DNA of 15,715 nucleotides from Methanobacteriota archaeon (GTDB taxonomy: Archaea > Hydrothermarchaeota > Hydrothermarchaeia > Hydrothermarchaeales > JAADFM01): the NCBI GenBank assembly GCA_013152845.1, contig JAADFM010000056.1:1-15715 (forward strand). Reading direction: 5' to 3'. The notes under the pieces were generated by a model, which was not told where the DNA came from, searched no databases, and was given only the letters and a program-made list of their open reading frames with translations. Below are positions 13,430 to 15,715 of the stretch, piece after piece; within the stretch, counting starts at the first letter, position 1, and every line of letters begins with the position of its first letter. The translations under genes were made by a program, and so were the position numbers.

Positions 13430-14839
13430 ATGGGCTTTAAACATGAGTTCAAGGAGGCGGTGGACTGGGCCCGGGACCGGGTGGATGAGGGAGCGCCTGT
13501 CCTGGTGGTGGCCCACAACGATGCCGACGGCCTCACCTCCGGGAGCATTGTCCACCTAGCCCTCCTGAGGAGCGGGGCCCGGGTCCAGACACGGGGGATA
13601 AAACAGCTGGACGACGCCGTCATCCGGGAGCTGGCCGGGGAGAGGAGGCATGCCATCGTCTTCACCGACATGGGCAGCGGGCAGCTTGGCAGCATCGAGA
13701 GGCACCTCTCGAGGGATACCCATGTCCTGGTCCTGGACCACCACGAACCCGAGGACGGGGTGGTGGACGGCCCGGTCCACATGAACGCCCACCACCTGGG
13801 CCTTGACGGCTCCAGGGAGATAAGCGGCGCCGGTATGGCCTACCTCTTTGCCAAGGCCATGGACGGGAAAAACACCGACCTCTCGGCACTGGCCCTCATC
13901 GGTGCCCTGGGGGATAACCAGGGGGCACCGGGCTATATGCGGGGTGCAAACGTCGACATCCTCGAGGACGCCGTGGAGGCAGGGATGGTGCGGGTGGACA
14001 AGGACCTCAGGCTCTACGGCAGGCAGACCCGGCCCCTCTACAAGGCCATCGAGTACACCACCGAGCCCTTCATCCCCGGGCTGTCGGGGAGCGAGTCGAG
14101 GTAGTTCCTGAGCGACCTGGACATCCCCCTGAAGAGGGACGGCCGCTACACCATGCTGGCGGACCTGAGCCAGGAGGAGAGGCAGAGGCTCACCACCGCA
14201 CTGATACTGAAGATGATTGAGTACCGGGTGCCCCAGGAGGTGGCCGAGGGCATCGTGGGGGAGGTCTATACCCTCCTCAGGGAGGAGAAGCGCACGCCCC
14301 TGAGGGACGCCCGGGAGTTCGCCACGCTGCTGAACGCCTGCGGCAAGAACGAGAGGTACGGCCTGGGTTTTGCCATCTGCATGGGCGACCGGGGGAAGAG
14401 CCTGGAGGCCGCCATGGAGATGCTCAGCGAGCACAAGGGGCAGATGGTGTCCTACTACAAGTGGCTGACCGAGAACAGGGACCGGGTGGGGCGGATGGAG
14501 AACATCTACCACTTCCATGGGGGCACCGAGATTCACGAGGCCGTCCTTGGGACCGTGGCCGGGATGCTCCTGAGCTCCAGGATGCTGGAGCCCCCCATGC
14601 CGGTCATCGCCTTCATGGAGACCGGGGACGGGAGGATAAAGGTCTCGGGTAGGGGTACCCGGGAGATGGTGGAGAGGGGCCTGAACCTGGGCAGGGCCAT
14701 GGACCACGCCGCCGGGAAGTTGGGTGGAGAGGGCGGGGGCCACGACATCGCCGCCGGGGCCTATATCGAAAAGGGCAGGGAGGAGGAGTTCCTGGAAGTC
14801 ATCGACCTGGAGATAGGGAGGCAGATGGGTGAGAAGTGA
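13430..14839 (+). CDS. Archaeal RecJ-like DHH phosphoesterase (GAN type), interrupted by in-frame TAG
   Basis: Archaeal RecJ/GAN proteins are single-strand DNA exonucleases, some bound to the GINS-MCM replicative helicase. The first part has the DHH domain: VAHNDADG at residues 29-34, FTDMGSGQ, LDHHEPED, and IGALGDNQ. A TAG occurs at codon 225 (14102-14104), between GSESR and FLSDLDIPLK. The frame then continues open to TGA at 14837, ending in the DHHA1 domain with GGEGGGHDIAAGAYI. Total length is 469 codons, as in the family. The interruption is between domains, not at a random end. The ATG at 14153 is an internal start without a visible ribosome-binding site. Options are a base error, a true two-part gene, readthrough, or pyrrolysine. 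GGAG precedes the ATG at 13430; pcc1 overlaps the end. Confidence 0.85.
14102..14104 (+). other. In-frame TAG within the RecJ-like gene
   Basis: This TAG lies in the continuous frame 13430-14839. The next residues, FLSDLDIPLKRDGRYT, look like normal protein, and homologous sequence resumes at once. CAG, GAG, AAG or TAC would differ from it by one base. TAG also ends hemL, rps8e, AMMECR1, argG, rps15 and the CBS/zinc-ribbon gene, arguing against general readthrough. Confidence 0.85.
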
Positions 14840-15065
14840 GGCCACGGTGACCTATACCTACGGGGACGAGGAGACCGCAGGTCTTGTGGCCCGGCTCCTG
14901 GAACTGGACAACCGCATAGCGCCCCGGGGGCTGAAGGTCGAGACCCTCCAGAAGGGCAGAGAGGTGGTGACGGTGGTGAGACACCAAAACCTTAATACCC
15001 TCTTCGCCACCATAGACGACCTTGTGTTCTCTGAAAGGCTCATCACAAGCCTGCTGGAGGATTGA
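14829..15065 (+). CDS. pcc1: KEOPS complex subunit Pcc1
   Basis: Pcc1 is the small dimerising subunit of KEOPS, which adds threonylcarbamoyl to A37 of ANN-decoding tRNAs together with Kae1, Bud32 and Cgi121. The 78-residue protein has the two-strand, two-helix CTAG/Pcc1 pattern, with LVARLLELDNRIAPRGLKV and a final NLNTLFATIDDLVFSERLITSLLE helix region. The GTG at 14829 follows GGAGG (14817-14821) and overlaps the RecJ-like gene by 11 bp, so the two are translationally coupled. Other KEOPS genes are not in this window. TGA ends it five bases from the convergent protease stop. Confidence 0.9.
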   Translation: MRSEATVTYTYGDEETAGLVARLLELDNRIAPRGLKVETLQKGREVVTVVRHQNLNTLFATIDDLVFSERLITSLLED

Positions 15066-15070
15066 AATGC

Positions 15071-15463
15071 TTAATCCCGGATGGTCAGTTCCATTTTGAT
15101 GTAGTCAAAGAGAAGTCTGCATCTGCCCTCAAAGAAACTGTTACCAAGGACCACCTCTTCGCCCAAGTCATCGGCAACGAAGGCTTCCATATTATTTCGC
15201 TGGATGCTGCTTTTAAAATCCAGAGAGTAGAGGGATATCCTGTCCAAGTTTACTTTCCCTACATTGAGGGAACCGCCAGCAGCCCCCACCTCCAAGGTCT
15301 CCATACTCAAAAGGCCGAGATAGTCCCCGATAGTAGTGTCGATGAAAATGGAATCTGCTCCTGAATCGATGAGCGCTCGGACCATGAGGGTCTTTTCTCC
15401 ATGCTCCAGGATCACAGGTACCCTGATGAGATTGTCTTCATCAAAAGGGTACACAAAGGACAT
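15071..15463 (-). CDS. Retropepsin-like aspartic protease
   Basis: The 130-residue protein has the retroviral-type aspartic protease signature: RALIDSGADSIFID, with Asp33 in the Asp-Ser-Gly-Ala catalytic loop, followed by the LGLLS region, the flap-like stretch, and a terminal VLGNSFFEGRCRLLFDYIKMEL resembling the LLG-x-x-(F/L) part of clan AA. A single domain of this size must dimerise to form an active site. No signal peptide is visible, so it would be cytosolic. It starts nine bases after the DUF5678-like gene, probably co-transcribed. Codon use is AT-richer than in pcc1, suggesting later arrival. Substrates are unknown. Confidence 0.85.
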   Translation of the reverse strand: MSFVYPFDEDNLIRVPVILEHGEKTLMVRALIDSGADSIFIDTTIGDYLGLLSMETLEVGAAGGSLNVGKVNLDRISLYSLDFKSSIQRNNMEAFVADDLGEEVVLGNSFFEGRCRLLFDYIKMELTIRD

Positions 15464-15472
15464 GGAACCACG

Positions 15473-15679
15473 TCAGTATATGGAGTGTTTGTACCTGCTC
15501 CTGCCGTGGCTCACACAGCGAATCTCCCCTGCCCGTTTCTTGGCTATCTCAAAGAGGTCTTCCCTCGAATCTGCCAAGACGGTTTCCCCGTTATCCAGCA
15601 CCGCTACATACCTCTCGGGATTCTCCCTCACCGCCTTCTCCATGATTCCATACAGGACCTTGTCTTCCATTTGCCTCAT
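15473..15679 (-). CDS. Small DUF5678-like protein
   Basis: The 68-residue protein has the short beta-beta-alpha pattern of DUF5678: NPERYVAVLDNGETVLADSREDLFEIAKKRAG, an aromatic/valine strand, a turn with Asp-Asn-Gly, a second strand and a helix. The N-terminal helix (KVLYGIMEKAVRE) and the basic tail (HGRSRYKHSIY) are outside that core. The function is unknown. The ATG at 15679 fits the upstream TATA element; an ATG three codons later (15670) is possible. It is followed by the aspartic protease after nine bases. I recall such proteins beside retropepsin-like genes in other prokaryotes, but cannot verify it here. Confidence 0.7.
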   Translation of the reverse strand: MRQMEDKVLYGIMEKAVRENPERYVAVLDNGETVLADSREDLFEIAKKRAGEIRCVSHGRSRYKHSIY

Positions 15680-15703
15680 TTTTTATGCGGTTCTTCACAA
15701 AGG

Positions 15704-15715
15704 TAAATAATATTC
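15704..15715 (-). promoter_or_regulatory. Possible TATA box for the DUF5678/protease pair
   Basis: The minus strand reads GAATATTATTTA at the right edge of the window. A start about 26 bases on would fall near 15683, only a few bases before the ATG at 15679, so the mRNA would be almost leaderless. The window ends here, so upstream elements cannot be judged. Confidence 0.4.

Noticed and set aside
14102..14104. Firm assignment of pyrrolysine at the TAG
   Set aside because: Frequent terminal TAG codons in this window and no pyl genes in view make it one of several options, not a call.
13556..14845. 429-codon minus-strand frame opposite the RecJ-like gene
   Set aside because: Although uninterrupted where the plus strand has a TAG, its composition is a typical shadow and the DHH/DHHA1 motifs are on the plus strand.
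1..15715. CRISPR arrays, insertion sequences, tRNA or rRNA genes
   Set aside because: No regularly spaced direct repeats, terminal inverted repeats with a transposase, or cloverleaf-like sequences were seen on reading both strands.

Overview
This window reads as a GC-rich archaeal chromosome segment, most likely euryarchaeal. The basis is archaeal-type ribosomal proteins S8e and S15, a KEOPS Pcc1 subunit, an archaeal RecJ/GAN-type DHH protein, an Rnl3-family RNA ligase, TATA boxes rather than -35/-10 promoters, and several starts placed as expected for leaderless mRNAs. I cannot name the genus. TAG ends at least six genes, including both ribosomal protein genes, so it looks like an ordinary stop codon here.

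Layout. (1) 1-1535, minus: the N-terminal 511 codons of an unrecognised protein with winged-helix-like segments and a PD-(D/E)XK-like motif; it runs off the left edge and is more AT-rich than its neighbours. (2) 1742-5716: hemL and hemC (early tetrapyrrole synthesis) flank a minus-strand pair, a methyltransferase (CpaM-like) followed by an HgcA-HgcB-like fusion (corrinoid protein, membrane segments and 2x[4Fe-4S] ferredoxin in one chain). (3) 5719-6076, minus: a stand-alone response-regulator receiver broken by a frameshift. (4) 6262-6645: S8e. (5) 6655-9169, minus: an operon of a CBS-pair/zinc-ribbon protein, a four-CBS protein and an Rnl3-type RNA ligase. (6) 9241-10742, plus: Mut7-C RNase-like protein, a winged-helix/zinc-ribbon protein, and AMMECR1. 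(7) 10739-10956, minus: a small two-helix membrane protein that appears to have lost its stop. (8) 11022-15065, plus: small zinc ribbon, argG, XTP/dITP diphosphatase, S15, RecJ-like protein (interrupted by an in-frame TAG) and pcc1. (9) 15071-15679, minus: a DUF5678-like small protein and a retropepsin-like aspartic protease, again more AT-rich.

How the parts fit. The hem genes supply the tetrapyrrole precursor from which corrinoids are built, and the HgcAB-like/CpaM pair between them is predicted to use a corrinoid for methyl transfer; this is the most interesting system in the window. The CBS/RNA-ligase operon and the divergent Mut7-C gene suggest an RNA-processing neighbourhood with adenylate-sensing partners. 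The 3' end is a housekeeping operon of the translation/tRNA-modification/replication type. Three divergent gene pairs appear to share one near-symmetric TATA element. Four genes carry single-nucleotide-scale anomalies (ACG where a start is expected, a frameshift, a lost stop, an internal TAG), so either the consensus has errors or this lineage carries unusual lesions.
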